Shown: one piece after another, positions 47,003-63,494 of the stretch
Numbering within the stretch: the first letter of the stretch is position 1
How the letters are laid out: the number at the start of each line of letters is the position of its first letter
Position numbers and translations under genes: made by a program
Source of the DNA: Scylla paramamosain
Taxonomy: Eukaryota; Arthropoda; Malacostraca; Decapoda; Portunidae
Length of the DNA: 64,000 nucleotides
Direction of reading: 5' to 3'
Assembly: GCF_035594125.1 (NCBI RefSeq)
Contig: NC_087193.1
Span: 569,501-633,500 of the forward strand
Notes under the pieces: generated by a model
Told to the model about the DNA's origin: nothing
Seen by the model: only the letters and a program-made list of their open reading frames with translations
Databases searched by the model: none

Positions 47003-47430
47003 AAGTATGCCTTTTACTATCATTGAATTTTAATACTTTGCATTTCTCGAAGTCAAAGTCCATTTTCCATCTTTGGCTCTGTTGAAGTATCTTATATAAA
47101 TCACCTTGTAGTATTTCACTGTCTTCTCTTTTTTCATCCCTCTTAATATTTCAGCATCATTTGTGAGTAAACTTCTGTTGTCTATCCTCTGCCACAGTCA
47201 GTGGAACATTGCTCTTAACTTCCTCCATGATGATTCCTGGTGCTCAATGACTCTTCTCATCTCTGTCTTTCACATAATCTTACATCCATTTCAGTAACCT
47301 TCCTTTCCAATCAGTTGTGTGTTCCAGCTTCCGTACCAATTTTTTTGTGGGACACTTTGTCTAGTGCCTTCATTAAATTCAAATACATAGTCTGCCCATC
47401 CATCCATCTCTTGCATAGTGTACTTGTAAA
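47003..47430 (-). mobile_element. CR1-like LINE reverse transcriptase relic
   Basis: Minus-strand translation in broken frames gives ADYVYLNLMKALDKVSHKK and a later MDFDFEKCK-like stretch, matching the 'VYLDLKKAFDTVPHK ... LEFNIKKC' parts of the CR1-like element at 37.3 kb. No open frame is left. Confidence 0.7.
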
Positions 47431-50904
<3,474 letters not shown>

Positions 50905-50910
50905 TTTATT
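50905..50910 (-). promoter_or_regulatory. Possible poly(A) signal of the TPX2-like gene
   Basis: AATAAA on the minus strand, about 150 nt after the TAG stop. It is the nearest canonical hexamer I found downstream of the coding end. Confidence 0.4.
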
Positions 50911-51062
50911 TTCTAATTATGTAAAATAACTTAGGATCTTGTTTTTCTCTTGTGTCAATAATTTACATGCATATTTCTCATGGTTTAGTTTATAATAACT
51001 TTTACTCCACTGTGGGTGCACGTCCTGATTTTACATACATGTGCACATCCCCCACAGACACA

Positions 51063-51293
51063 CTACTCAGCAGTATATGTGGCAGAGGATACATCAAAGG
51101 TGGAATTCACACGTGATCTTGAGCGAAGACGGGATTCCGTGGCAAATCTTGGAGATTTTGGGATTGTGACTGGATGATGAGGAAGCTGTAAAGTTACTGG
51201 CTTGAACTTGGGTACGGGATTAGCCTTGTGCACTGCTTCCTGCCGTAGCCGGGCTATTTCTGCTGCCTCCTCTGCTGCTTGCCTCTCTTCTTC
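51063..51293 (-). CDS. TPX2: TPX2-family protein, last coding exon
   Basis: TPX2 is a microtubule-associated factor that promotes spindle assembly and activates Aurora A; its C-terminus contacts kinesin-5. This exon codes 76 residues. It starts after the acceptor 'atttcag' with EEERQAAEEAAEIARL, a helical segment, then RQEAVHKANPVPKFKP, and later VTIPKSPRFATES, ending TYTAE and TAG at 51065-51063. The 'LR-x-E-x-VHKANP ... V-x-x-SP-x-F' order matches the extreme C-terminus of animal TPX2; the tail after SPRF is about 25 residues longer than in vertebrates. It begins in phase 0 and fits exon 58703-58921. The Aurora-binding N-terminus is outside the window. Confidence 0.85.
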   Translation of the reverse strand, partial: EEERQAAEEAAEIARLRQEAVHKANPVPKFKPVTLQLPHHPVTIPKSPRFATESRLRSRSRVNSTFDVSSATYTAE

Positions 51294-51399
51294 CTGAAAT
51301 AGTGAATATGGTGAGACTTCATTCAGAATCACAAATAAATAAATAAACACGATAGAGTATGCAACAATGCAGTCCTTATAATGTACAACTGGAATAACA

Positions 51400-51590
51400 C
51401 ACTGAAATTTTAATAAATATTTTTAATCAGAATAACGAACAAAAACTGGCATAACAAACTCACCACTCATGCAGGCACTGGAATTTTTACAAATATATAA
51501 TCTGAATAATGAACCAAAACTGGCAAGACAAACTTGCCCTTCATGCAAGCACTGAAATTTTAATAAAAATTTAATTGCAATAAAATTGCC
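51400..51590 (+). repeat. 75-bp tandem repeat, 2.5 copies, in TPX2-like intron
   Basis: Units begin 'cactgaaattttaataaa' or a variant at 51400, 51476 and 51550 and contain 'aaaactggca' and 'ctcatgcagg'. The third copy is partial. Confidence 0.85.
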
Positions 51591-51703
51591 GGCCCCTTCA
51601 TCCATTTTTTCCCTTTCTTCTCCCTTCTTTTTTTGTCTTGTCTTAAACCAACCTTCTTGTCACCTCTCCTCCCCATTATCTGTCAGGGATGAAAGCCTAG
51701 GGA

Positions 51704-51705
<2 letters not shown>

Positions 51706-51796
<91 letters not shown>
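51706..51796. repeat. (AT)n microsatellite
   Basis: About 44 AT units in the last intron of the TPX2-like gene. Confidence 0.95.
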
Positions 51797-51909
51797 TATT
51801 TGATGTCATTTTCACTTCATCCTTTCTCCCTGTTTCTAACTCTCGTATATGTAATTCCATTTTCCTTCTCAATCAATGCTATTTAGCAATCCTTAAGAAT
51901 GTTCTTACT

Positions 51910-52048
<139 letters not shown>

Positions 52049-52667
52049 TGAAGTGCTACTGTTAATGTAGAACACAAAACATTGTAAGCGAGAAACTCGT
52101 AGTACTGTGTGTGATTACATATAAGTGACAACAAATTGACCACACAAATATCAGGAGTGAAGTCTCAAGCAACAGCTGTGACTCACGAGACCAATGCTAC
52201 AGGCTCCTCCACCCCTGATAATCAGCAAGTGACAATGACTAGCTCAGTGATCTCCTAGTGTACTTACTGTGATGTAATGTGTAACCTGATATGGCTGGCA
52301 CTCAGGAAAGCCATATTCTTATTGCTCGAACTCCCAGATTATAATCAGCTACACTCTGCGGCAGTGGTGTGCTGTGTGTGGTAAAACCACAGCAGATAAC
52401 CCCCCGTCAACTGCAATACCATTCAGTGCCATAATGCCTGCCACACACTGCTTAAGGGATAACACCAGTTTTGACTGCAGCAAGGTAGGCAGCCCAGGTG
52501 AGGCTCAGGGAGTAAATGCCCATGTGGTATACTTGAACAGCGCACAGCACCAACCTAAGCAGCCCAACCACGCTATCCAAGACGATGAGGACAGTGACCT
52601 ACTCCTCGACAAGCCTTAACTTATTGGAATAAATAAGGCACTCCATAAGAATCTAAGGACTAAAATG

Positions 52668-52745
52668 GCAATCCTCAACTTGCTCGAGCCCTCCACTCAA
52701 AGAGTAAAAAAGGCAATCCTCAACTTGCTCAAGCCCTCCACTCAC
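52668..52745 (+). repeat. Short tandem duplication in the LINE
   Basis: 'ggcaatcctcaacttgctc' plus 'agccctccactca' occurs twice, 44 bp apart. Confidence 0.85.
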
Positions 52746-52937
52746 CACATTGCTGAAAATAGGGAGAATTTGGTGTTCATCATCCACTTCCTTGACAGGA
52801 CTCCTCCTTGACTAGAGGAACTGGACACGAACTCCATCACCCCAAGAGGATCAACAAGGAGTGGTAGCAACACATGACTGGCAACGAGGCAGCTCAGAGC
52901 AGGTGGACCTCAGGTAAACCTGAGGTAAGCCTCAGGT

Positions 52938-53150
52938 GTGCTCCAGACCTCACAAGTGTCCAGTCAAGTTAATCCCCCACACCAAGGAATTGCTTCCTGC
53001 CCACCTGGCCACACCTCACAAGTGCTGAGTCAGGTCAACCAAGTGTTTCAGGCATCACAGGTGTCCAGTCAGGTTAATTCCCCACACCCAAGAAATGCTT
53101 CCTGCCCACCTGGCCAGACCTCACAAGTGCTGAGTCAGGTCAATCCCACC
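52938..53150 (+). repeat. Coding-phase 105-bp tandem repeat in the LINE
   Basis: Two units of 35 codons: SQVSSQVNPPHQGIASCPPG followed by HTSQVLSQVN, then nearly the same again with NSPHPRNASCPPG. Unit length is a multiple of three and the frame is kept through both copies. Confidence 0.85.
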
Positions 53151-54807
53151 TTCCCAGATGCTACCTGCCCAGCTATCACCACCTCCACCTCTAGAACTGC
53201 TCAGCTGAGCTTGCCATTCCACTCACCCAGGTTCACCGGGAATGCCTGGCCTCCCAGACATGAAGCAAGCCAGAGTGATGGCTGTTCATAAAAAGAGTCC
53301 CAGGACAGATCCAAAGAATTACAGGCCCTATCTTCCTCCTGTCCATGGTGGGGAAGACCCTGGAGATTCTCATTACAAGAAGTCACCACCTTCCTTGATG
53401 CCCACCATCTTCTCAACTCAAGGCAGTTTGGGTTCAGGCAGGGTAAGTCAGCTGCCGGCCTGTTACTCCTAAACTCTACGAAGTGGAGCACCACAACTGA
53501 CAGCAGGAGAAAGATGTTTGTCATCACCTTGGACATAGCTGGTGCCTTTGACAGGGTGTGGCACAAGGGAGTGACAGCCAAGCTGAGGAGCCTCAGCATG
53601 TGTGGTGGACTGCTGCACCTCTTGGAGGACTACTTTTACAGCAGAACCCTTCAGACAGTAGTCAACAGCCACTCATCCTCCCAACACCATCAACACTAGT
53701 GTGCCTCAGGGGCAGTGTCCTCGGGCCTCTGTTGTGGTGTATATACTTCAACAGCATACTGCAACTGGTCCCTGAGCCTCAGATATATGCAAACAACTGT
53801 AACCTCACCTTCACCTGTGACACGCAGGTCCACCAGCAGGGCACAGTGGACAGAATCAACACTGACCTGCATAGCATCACATTCTGGAGCAGGCACTGGC
53901 AAATAACCATTGCCCCTGAGAAGACTCAAGTCCTGCACATCTCTAGACAGCGAGAAGATGCCCATCCCCAAACCATCTTCCTTGAAGACAGGAGGCTGCC
54001 TTTCCAGCAGTCCATCTCCGTCCTGGGAGTGGAGGTCGACGCAGGTCTAACCTTCACCATCCACATAAGGAAGGTCGCTAGTTTTGTGGTGTGGAAGCTG
54101 AGCTGTCTGATGTGCCGGGAAGATTCTCAACGCTCGGGGGATAGCGTCCCTCTATCAGGCCCAGGTCAAGCCCATGATGGAGTATGTGCCCCTGACCTGG
54201 TCCTCCTGCCCACCCTCCTACCTTGCCAGGCTTGACAGGATCCAGGCCAGAGCACAAAGGATGGTGCACATGAGGGACCAGGACCAACAACACAGCTTCC
54301 AACCCCTACAACAGTGGTGGGACTTGGTGGCCCTGTGTGTCATGTACAAGACCTTCAGGCAACAAACGCCACATCTGGCGCTGCTATGCCTCTATGCCTG
54401 TCTCCTCCACCCATCCCCACACACGACACCAGCACTACCAGCCAAAGTGACCACCACCTCACTGTAGCTGTGCCCTTTGCAAGGACTGAAAGTCACCTGT
54501 GCTCCTTCCTCCGCATGTGGAACTGGCTGGTGCAGTCCACACACCTACACCACTCCATATGCCTCCAGGCGTACAAGACAGGCGTGAATGAGTGGTTAAA
54601 GTGATTGTGGAATAACAATGTCCTCGTGGGCAGTGATGCTAATATTATCGTAATCATTATTACTAATGCTATTATTTTTATATTATTTATAGCAGTATTA
54701 GTATAGTATTAGAATTATTATTATTATCATATACTATTATCATTATATTTAATTTCTTATTATAATTAATATCTACTTTTTTCTATATATTATGTTTTTT
54801 TTGGTTG

Positions 54808-54955
<148 letters not shown>

Positions 54956-55200
54956 CCAGCCAGCTGCAGGAACCATTGCTTTGCGATGACAACCCTACCA
55001 GACTGCTTGAATCTGTTTCAGATTTCTTCAAGGTAGCCAGGAAATTGTTTCTCATCATCGCTGACTGTCTCTTAGGCTGCCCCACTGTGATACCACGTGA
55101 CAACACAAAGTCTGCAAGTTTCAGTACTACTTCAGAGACATGGGTATCCCAATGCATCTTCAGACCAACGGAGGATCCCAGTTTACAGGCTGTGACTTAA

Positions 55201-56391
55201 GGGGAGCGCCCACCTCCAATTGCATTGGAAATTATTTTTTTCACTTTTTTTTTTCGTTTGGCTTAAATTCATCCCACATGATAGGGGAAACGTTTGGTAT
55301 ACAATAATCACGGATCTGACAAGTTTAGGCTTAGGTAGAGAGCGGTTTCCCCCCCCCCCCCCATTTTTGCCGTGCTGTGGTGGCGTCTCGATGGCCGCGC
55401 GCGACAAGCTGCCATAGAGAGAATTACTTATTTCTCTATTAATGGCTTACAATTGTCCTTCTCTACAGCAAAATCTATGCTGGAAAGAAAAAAGGAAAAA
55501 TATATATCGCTTTCCGATGACGCAACTACTTCCATGATACCCCAGGGGTGAGACTATCTAGTCGGTAAAGGCCAAAAATATATAAATAAATAAATAAATA
55601 AATATTCAAAAATATTTTTATGTTTCACTTACATCACTAACCTGATCAAATAAAATCAAAGTACAGGGAAGGGTATAAAAAGGCGATAAAAGCTATAGGC
55701 ACCACACGCTGAGCCTTGCAATGTTTCAGCATTGCATAGAAAGCCTCTAATAGCAATGATTTACAAATATAACAATATATAAATGAAACCCCTATAAATC
55801 CTGCTCTCTCTCTGACTCAGCAAGAGAGAAAATGGGGAAGTTTTAAGGGTAGCTAGCCTCGTTTCTACTGATTTTTAGGCATCTTATTGAAAGTTGATCT
55901 ATTTTTGCCTCTCCTGAAAAACATGCTTTTTTGAGGTTTTCCTGTAATGACTGGGTTATTTATTGTCCTATAGTCACCATTTTTGTCATGTTAGTAGACA
56001 GGACTGTGACACACAATCGGTAAGAAGAAATTTTCATTTTTTAAGTAGGTTTTTTCTTGTGATTTTTCTTATGCACAAAAAAATTTCCTCTATGTTTGAC
56101 TAATGTTTTGATTACTTTATAATATAGATTTGGACAAAATCTTCTTACTAAACCTGCATAATCTTTCTCGCTGCTACCATGCACGATTTCAATGTGATAC
56201 ATCGACTCTAACATTTTTTTATCCAATTTTTTTAACAACTTTGAAAAGAATTCACTGCGCATGCACAGTTCGTTCTAGATTAATAAAAAGTTCAATGAGT
56301 ATTATGTTTTTAATGACAAAGAAGATGAAACAATGGAAAAAAAGTCTACGGTTAAAAGGAGCCGCTTTGCAGGTGCAGATGGGCGCTCCCC
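55201..56391. mobile_element. PiggyBac-type MITE with TTAA target duplication
   Basis: Ends GGGGAGCGCCCA and its exact complement TGGGCGCTCCCC form 12-bp inverted repeats. TTAA lies on both sides (55197-55200 and 56392-56395). The Gypsy integrase resumes correctly after removal of the element plus one TTAA, which proves the insertion. The 1191-bp interior shows a 73-residue minus-strand frame (56262-56041) that is not recognised, and no transposase catalytic motif. Confidence 0.92.
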
Positions 56392-57042
56392 TTAAGAGCC
56401 TTTCTTGACACTGGGAAGTCAAATATGTGATGTCTTTGCCACACTACCAACAGTCTAATGGTCACACTGAGGCTGCTGTCAAATCAGTCAAACATCTGAT
56501 TTTGAAGGTAGCTTCATCAGGCAACACTGATTGTGAGGACTTCAACTGGGGACCATTAGAAATCTGGAACACCCAAAACTGCACTGTCCACTCTCCAGCT
56601 CAAGCATTGTACAGATGCCCTGTACATTCCTGCATCCCAGTGTACCCACAGTCCTTCCTAGAGAAGTGGCAGACCTAGAAGGAATTGTGCGACTGACAAG
56701 CTGTCAAAAGTGCACAAGATGTTGAAAGGAACTACAATGTGCATGCCCATCCCCTTCCCAAACTGAAACTCAATGACCAAGATCAGATTCAAGATCCACC
56801 ATCTCTGTATTGGGACAAGGTCGGCACCATCATGGGGACTGGCAAGTTGTGAGACTACCAAGACGTGAGACGTGACCAAGTGGTCACGTCTGGTGGCATA
56901 ATCAATGTTTCCTCCATCTTGTGCACTTTCCCACCAACAGCCCCCTGAGTGTGAATAAGGCTGCTCACCCTGAAGATCTAGCCCCTCACAGCTCCAAGCA
57001 TATCTAACAAAAGTAGTCCCCTCAAGACCTTGCTATGAGCAT

Positions 57043-57330
57043 AAAGGGGGAAGGGATGTGTGAATTAGTTTATTTTAGTCTAAGCAGCAGGTGCAGCCTG
57101 GCAATTCAAGTCAGTTAGGTGTGTCCCTGCTCTGTGAAGCCATCTTGTGTGTGCTCATCCTTTTTTTCGTACTCATTCCACAAGAACAGAACCTACTTTA
57201 AGGAATTGTGTGTTTCTGTCATCCTGCAAGTCTGACCAGTCATATACACAACCCACAAAATCTAACTTCAAAGTCTGGACTTGCTGTCGTGGAGGGTTGA
57301 GTTTCCCAAAATGTGTTAACAATGCTTAGG
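57043..57330 (+). repeat. Polypurine tract and probable 3' LTR of the Gypsy-like element
   Basis: The purine tract ends at 57056; the LTR would start TGTGTGAATTAG at 57057 and could end near 'gtgttaaca' at about 57323. No second LTR is available for comparison, so the right edge is a guess. Confidence 0.5.
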
Positions 57331-57836
57331 TCTGATAATGCACAACAGAAGCATAGCACATGCTCTTCCTACTGCTTGTATTGTACATTGCTTGTACATG
57401 TACCTTCATCTATTACACTGCCAAAGCTCACATGTAATCTCAAACCTTAGTTTTATGGAGCTTTACCATGGTCCTATTAGCATGATGGTTGCTCTTTTCC
57501 TGGAATGAGGGTGACTTTTGTATTATTATTCTATCTTCTATAACATGGACAAGAGTGGTAATACCCTGCAGACCTGCTCACCACTATCCATCTTCCTTGG
57601 TGTCTAAGTTGTGATGGGAACTCTAAGGTGCAGCATCTCACTGTTTAAATAAAATAACAGAGGAGGGAACTCCCAGTTCTCATGCTCTGTCCCTCTCAGT
57701 CAACTTCTGGTATGCTCAGACAATACATTGGCAGATTTTTCTAAATCTTTATATAAATTTATTTTTATGTGCCAGGATAGAAGCCATTTAATAAAAGAAA
57801 CTGAAGAACTAGGAGGGATGGCCTATTTAGTTTCAG
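57331..57836. other. Intronic interval without recognised features
   Basis: No motif, RNA or repeat was recognised. Confidence 0.45.
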
Positions 57837-58160
57837 AGGTGTCTTGATCCTCTTTTGAAGCAAATCATAAGAAGAGGAAAGTCACAGATAGAGAATTAAG
57901 AGTCTACTAATGAGATATGAGTTAAAATAGTGGTGTCTTTGCATTAATGAGGCAGACAGAACAGGAATGAGAGTAAGTAGAAATTCTTGTGCAATGAGAC
58001 CACAGGAAGGGGGGAGGAAAGCATACAGTTAGCAAGTTCAGAAGAGCAGCAACCATGGAAATGATGGAAAACTGTAAAAGATGCAACACTAGTGGTGAGT
58101 GAGAGGTTCAAGACACTATTTTAGAGGACAGGAGTCAATGAGACAAAAACCTCTTGAGCT
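57837..58160 (-). mobile_element. Jockey-like LINE, degraded ORF2 C-terminal fragment
   Basis: The minus strand follows the ORF2 end of copies D and E in order (for example 'gaggcatgcagttagcaag' in those, 'aaagcatacagttagcaag' here). It has many indels, and neither the tail nor the RT is present. Confidence 0.75.
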
Positions 58161-58702
58161 GTAAATATGTACATAAAGAAAAAGGCTATGCCTTACATAT
58201 ATGCACTAAGAATGGTTATCATAGGTCTGTTTTGTATGTTAGTATCTGACTTTTCATGACAATGAAGGATTGCAGGTTATAACCTTTCAATACATTCAAT
58301 ACAAAATAGATAATAGTTAATAATCCTTGATAAAATAACAATATTCCAAAAAATTCACCTAAAAATTTTCCACAAAAAAAGGGGGAAAGGGGGGGACAAA
58401 GCAGGAGAGCTGTGGAAATTGAGTAACAAACTGTTCTCCTTGTCTTTTATAGTAAGAAGAACACAGTTTTCTGATGACCACTACCCCTGAAGCAGCAGTC
58501 TCTGGCCATTTTATGTAGTACTGTTGCATGTGGGTTCCTAGTATTTAAAAAGGACTGCAGTTAAAAATAGAACAGCACTCTTCTCATCACATCATCACAC
58601 TCCTGAGTCTTGCTCAATGTCCTCACATTAGATATTGGTACTTGATTTCTTTGTTAGGTTTCAGTATACTTATCCCTTTGCCACATCACTGCTATCACTT
58701 AC
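58161..58702. other. Intronic interval without recognised features
   Basis: Part of the last intron of the TPX2-like gene, with poly(A) and poly(G) runs near 58370-58400. Nothing else recognised. Confidence 0.5.
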
Positions 58703-58921
58703 CAGTTTCTTTGCCATCAGAATCTCCTCTTCATGAACCTTGCGCTGGAGATCATACTCGCTGCGCTTGCCAGCCCGCACCTCAGTGTTGAGGGCAAAGC
58801 TGGAGATCTCTGTCAAAGGACGTTGGGACTTTTCTGGGACAAATGGAGCTTTGTGCACCACATCGCCAGACCGAGCGCGGAACTTGCGCTGCTCAGCCTC
58901 CAGCTGGCTTTCTTCCTTCAG
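58703..58921 (-). CDS. TPX2: TPX2-family protein, penultimate coding exon
   Basis: Codes exactly 73 residues between acceptor 'ttttggcag' and donor 'ctg|gtaagtg', both canonical. It begins LKEESQLEAEQRKFRARS, continues with HKAPFVPEKSQRPLTEI, then the TPX2 signature SFALNTEVRAGKRSEYD, and ends in a charged helix KVHEEEILMAKKL. The 'F-x-L-x-T-E-x-R ... K-R-x-E' pattern is the repeated microtubule-binding TPX2 motif. It starts and ends in phase 0, so it reads directly into EEERQAA of the last exon, making one long helix. The downstream intron is 7.4 kb and filled with mobile elements. Confidence 0.88.
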
Positions 58922-59399
58922 CTGCCAAAAAAAAGTGTTAGATTTAAGGAAGATAATATGCAAATTCAGAAGATGAAATAAAATTAATGCTGCATTGTTG
59001 TGCCATGTAAAGAATATACATCCAAGGAAGAAAGGTAAAATCATGGGATATATCAGGCTAATTATTGCTGTAGATAAATGAGTCATTAATCATGAGGTAA
59101 ATGAAGGAGAAAAACAGAAAAAGCAACAGGATATGCTAACTCACAATGTTTGAAGAAATGCAGAATGATTGGTGTTGCATGACTGGTGAAATTGCTGAAT
59201 ATACATTTACTAGCATTACTGCCTACACTCACTCATCCCCTGGATACCCTTGAATAAAGGTAAGGTGATAATTATGAGTGAACTATTTTCATGGAATAAA
59301 TTTACTGAGTTCTGTATGAAAGGTTACAGTGATAACAGTGGTCTTGGTAATGTAATGGAATGAATGTGGATGAGAAAAGAATAATGGAAAGTATCAGAA
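58922..59399. other. Intronic interval without recognised features
   Basis: AT-rich, with no supported feature apart from the splice acceptor at its left edge. Confidence 0.45.
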
Positions 59400-60090
59400 T
59401 GGAAGAACAGATGTAGTAAGAGTGCAAGACACATGAAAGATTCTGGAATGGAGTGACTACAGAAATTAAAACAAAAGTGAAGTGTTAGAGGGAGTGGAAG
59501 GAAAGTGGTCTGGTGTGGTATGTTAAGGAAAAAAGGTACCCATTAATTTTGTCCCTATGAGCATTGAAGGGTATAGGGCCACATGGGTGGCAAGGATAGG
59601 GATACTGTGGGCAGTGGAAAAAGTGGGGACAGTTAGATATCAATACATTTGTGTCTGTACCTGTAAATGCAAGTGAGAAAGGGAGAGGGAAGATGAGAAC
59701 ATTTTGGAGACTTCAATGAATGCCTCTGTATGATTTGGAGAATTAGGGTAGCATTAGATGGAGTAATGAATGGAAAGGATGAAGTAGTGTGGTAGCAGGT
59801 GAATAAGGAAAATGAGAAATAGATGGAATGCATGAAAATGACAAGTACGTGATAGAACTGTGTTTGGAAAGAGAGTTATTTCTTGCGTAAACCTTCTTCC
59901 AACTTGAGATTATCTACAGGTACACATGGAAGTGGAGAGATGAGGGTGGTGAACAGCCTGACTTACAATGTAACAGTGGGTGAAAGACTGAGAAAAGATG
60001 TGATGTGAGGTATTGAGAGGGATACTGATGTGTCAGATCATTATGTGTAGTGTTGAATAGGATGAAAATAACAGATAGACAGAAGTAAGG
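59400..60090 (+). mobile_element. RTE-like LINE endonuclease relic in TPX2-like intron
   Basis: Broken plus-strand frames resemble an exonuclease-endonuclease-phosphatase domain in order: a TFWRL-like block near 59695, an 'IELCLERELF' block near 59855, an 'IHRYTW' block near 59915, and a terminal 'VSDHY' near 60025. All catalytic stretches are damaged. No RT follows. Confidence 0.5.
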
Positions 60091-60990
<900 letters not shown>

Positions 60991-61222
60991 TACAATGGAT
61001 GCTGATGCTACTGGATGGTTGGGCAGGAAGGAATACAGAGAGGAGGAGAGTGAACAGTGTTAGTTAAACATGAAGAAATAGATGGAAAGATAAGAAAGAG
61101 GGTTGTGAAAGGTAGGCATGTCAGATGATCATGAAACACAGAAATGTGACCTGGGATGCAGCAGCCTGGTGCTCCACAGCAAGACCTCACTATTGCACAA
61201 GGAACAAAGATAATCAGCTCAC

Positions 61223-61396
61223 CTGTGCCTTAAACTTTTCCTGCTTCACCATGCCACGCTGGTCTGCCTGCAGGTTGAAGGGCTGGGGCTGTGTGGGGGT
61301 TGGAGGCCTCTTGGCTGGTACTCCCAACAATCCACTCTCAAAGACTGGCATTGGTTGTGCATGAAACTCTGCAAGACTTTTCTCCTCCTCTATAAA
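61223..61396 (-). CDS. TPX2: TPX2-family protein, third-last coding exon
   Basis: Codes 58 residues between acceptor 'aacattttcag' and donor 'cag|gtgagc'. It begins FIEEEKSLAEFHAQPMPVF, has a proline-rich link (VPAKRPPTPTQPQ), then PFNLQADQRGMVKQEKF, a TPX2 motif of the 'P-F-x-L ... R-G' type, and ends FKAQ. 'EEE-x-x-x-x-EF-x-AQP-x-P' is a recurring TPX2 element. Both ends are phase 0, and it reads into LKEESQL of the next exon 2.3 kb downstream. Exons further upstream are not in the window. A CR1-like LINE in opposite orientation occupies the intron to its right. Confidence 0.85.
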
Positions 61397-61528
61397 CTGA
61401 AAATGTTTAAGATAATCACCAATTTTGCTCTGACTGGAAACAAAATAATTCCTGCAAAATAATGTAAAGTGGTGTGACAAAATCCATCCTCAATTGAAAA
61501 ATAAAGTGTTATAAGTTATAAAACATTT

Positions 61529-61532
<4 letters not shown>

Positions 61533-61570
<38 letters not shown>

Positions 61571-61599
61571 GAGCCTAGTCCTGTATTTCACAACTAGGT

Positions 61600-61661
<62 letters not shown>

Positions 61662-61676
61662 ACACACACACACACA
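61533..61676 (+). repeat. Two (CA)n tracts separated by a CR1-like 3' end
   Basis: (CA)n at 61533-61567 and 61601-61676. The 33 bp between read 'gcctagtcctgtatttcac' and 'aactaggtaaacac', the same 3' end as the CR1-like element at 37.2 kb. Confidence 0.85.
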
Positions 61677-61678
61677 GA

Positions 61679-63480
61679 TTGAGCAGATGGGAGGAATATA
61701 TTGATGCTAGAAACAAGTACAATAAGATAAGAATGGAGAGAAGAAACTATGAAAGAGATATAATAGATAAGTGTATAAATGAACCCAAACTATTCTTTAG
61801 ACATATTAATGGGAAGATTAAGAGGGAAGGTGTATCAAGACTGAAAGTTGAAGGAAAATCTATGAGGATGCACAGGACATGGCAGAGTTTATGAACAATA
61901 GTTTCAGATTGGTATTTACTGTGGAAAGGGAGTTTGATACTGGAAGGGATAAGTTGGTGAGGAATATACTAAGTACAGTCCCAGTCAGTTATGAGGAAAT
62001 ACTTAAAATGATGGAAGAATTTGATGTAAATAAAGCAACTGGTCCAGATGGAATATCATACTGGATATTGAAGGAATGTAGAGAACAACTGGCTGATAAA
62101 ATTCAGTCTAGTGGTGACATCACTATCACAGGGAAGAGTACCGAAAGATTGGAAGAGAGCAACTATTACACCAATATGCAAAGGAGGAAATAAGGAAAAC
62201 CCACTCAATTATAGACCAGTGTCCTTGACTAGTGTTGTAGGAAAATTATGTGAAAGAACAATAAAGGTAAGATGGACGGAACACATGGAAAGAGAAAAGT
62301 TTTAGTAAATTGTCAATTTGGATTAAGGAGGGGAAAATCATGCTCCATGAACTTATTGTCCTTTTATTCAAAGATAGTCGATATTGTGCAGGAGAGAGAC
62401 GGATGGCGTGGATGGTGTCTACCTAGACCTGAAGAAAGCATCTGACAAAGTATCACACCGAAGACTGCTATGGAAGATAAAAAATTATGGAAAAATTGGA
62501 AGATGACTGCTAGAGTGGATGGAGGATTATCTGGATAATAGAGATGAGAACAGTAATACATGACCAAAATTCATCTTGGCTGAAAGTAACTAGTGGTATC
62601 CCACAGGGGTCAGTATTGGGACCGATAATGTTTGTAATATATGTGAGCAACGTAAATGAAGAAATAGACAGTTATTTGAACTTATTTGCAAATGATACTA
62701 AGCCGATGAGAAAGGTAGAAAATGTAAATGACTGTATGGTACTACAAGATGATTTAAATAAGATAAATAGATAGAGCAAATCTTGGCAAATGGAATTCAA
62801 TTTAAGTAAATGTAAAGTAACAGAGTTTGGTAAAAAGTAAGAAAAGAATACAATATCATTATGAGATGAATGGTGTGAAGTTAAAGAAGTCAAAAGAGGA
62901 AGTGGATTTGGGAGTAACAGTTAGACACATTGATAAATTTACTGGAGAGACGATGAATTTGTTAAAAAGAGTAAGAATGGCATTCTCATATTTGGATGAA
63001 GGAATGATAAAAAGTTCTTGATTTCCATAAAACCAAGATTGGAGTATGCAGCAGTGGTGTGGTCTCCTCATACAAAGAGGAACATCATAAAATCAGAAAG
63101 AGTACAAAGAGCAGTCACTAAGATGGTTCCAGAGTTGAGTAAATCAACCTATGAAGAGAGATTAAGAATGTTGGAAATTCCTACCCTTGAAAATAGGAGA
63201 GAGAGAGGAAATTTAATAAACATCTATATAATGATAAATGGTATGGAAAATGTGGACAAAGATTGTCTTATACATTTACACACAGAGAGTGCAAGGGGAC
63301 ACAATAAGAAGTTGAAGTTGACTGTAGAAGAGACATCAAGAAGTATAGTTTTCCTCAGAGAAGTGTGAACAAATGGAATGAACTCAGTGAAGACCTTGTC
63401 AATGGCGAAACTGTCAGTGCTTTTAAGATTAGATAGATATAGAGATGGGATACTATGAGATCACTCCCCTCCCGTAAACC
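61679..63480 (+). mobile_element. CR1-like LINE, 5'-truncated, decayed RT (relative of 37.2-41.3 kb)
   Basis: Broken frames cover the region before the RT (NKIRMERRNYERDIIDKC), then NKATGPDGISYWILKECRE, NPLNYRPVSLTSVVGKLCE, an 'ERDGW ... DGVYLDLKKA' part near 62395-62440 and SGIPQGSVLGPIMF at about 62592. The catalytic box is FAND (Asp lost). The 3' end is 'acctaggtagatac' followed by (AC)n. The 5' part, with ORF1 and endonuclease, is missing; the truncation abuts a (CA)n tract. Confidence 0.9.
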
Positions 63481-63492
63481 ACACCTAGGTAG

Positions 63493-63494
<2 letters not shown>

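Larger units (their letters stand above)
52330..54606 (+). mobile_element. Decayed LINE with reverse transcriptase, in TPX2-like intron
   Basis: Broken frames follow one another: an N-terminal part (52374-52619), a repeat-bearing part (52938-53291), and the RT. RT landmarks are DPKNYRPYLPPV near 53310, FVITLDIAGAFDRVWHKG at 53517, then GSVLGPLLWCIYF, and a C-terminal YLARLDRIQARAQRMV at about 54220. The catalytic box reads YANN, so both aspartates are lost. The tail is AT-rich, ending near 54780. The order fits a non-LTR element of the jockey/CR1 group; the exact clade is not settled. It lies antisense to the host gene. Confidence 0.8.

Noticed and set aside
56041..56262. A 73-residue Lys-rich minus-strand frame inside the piggyBac-type MITE as a gene
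   Set aside because: It is short, unrecognised and AT-rich, and there is no transposase motif around it.
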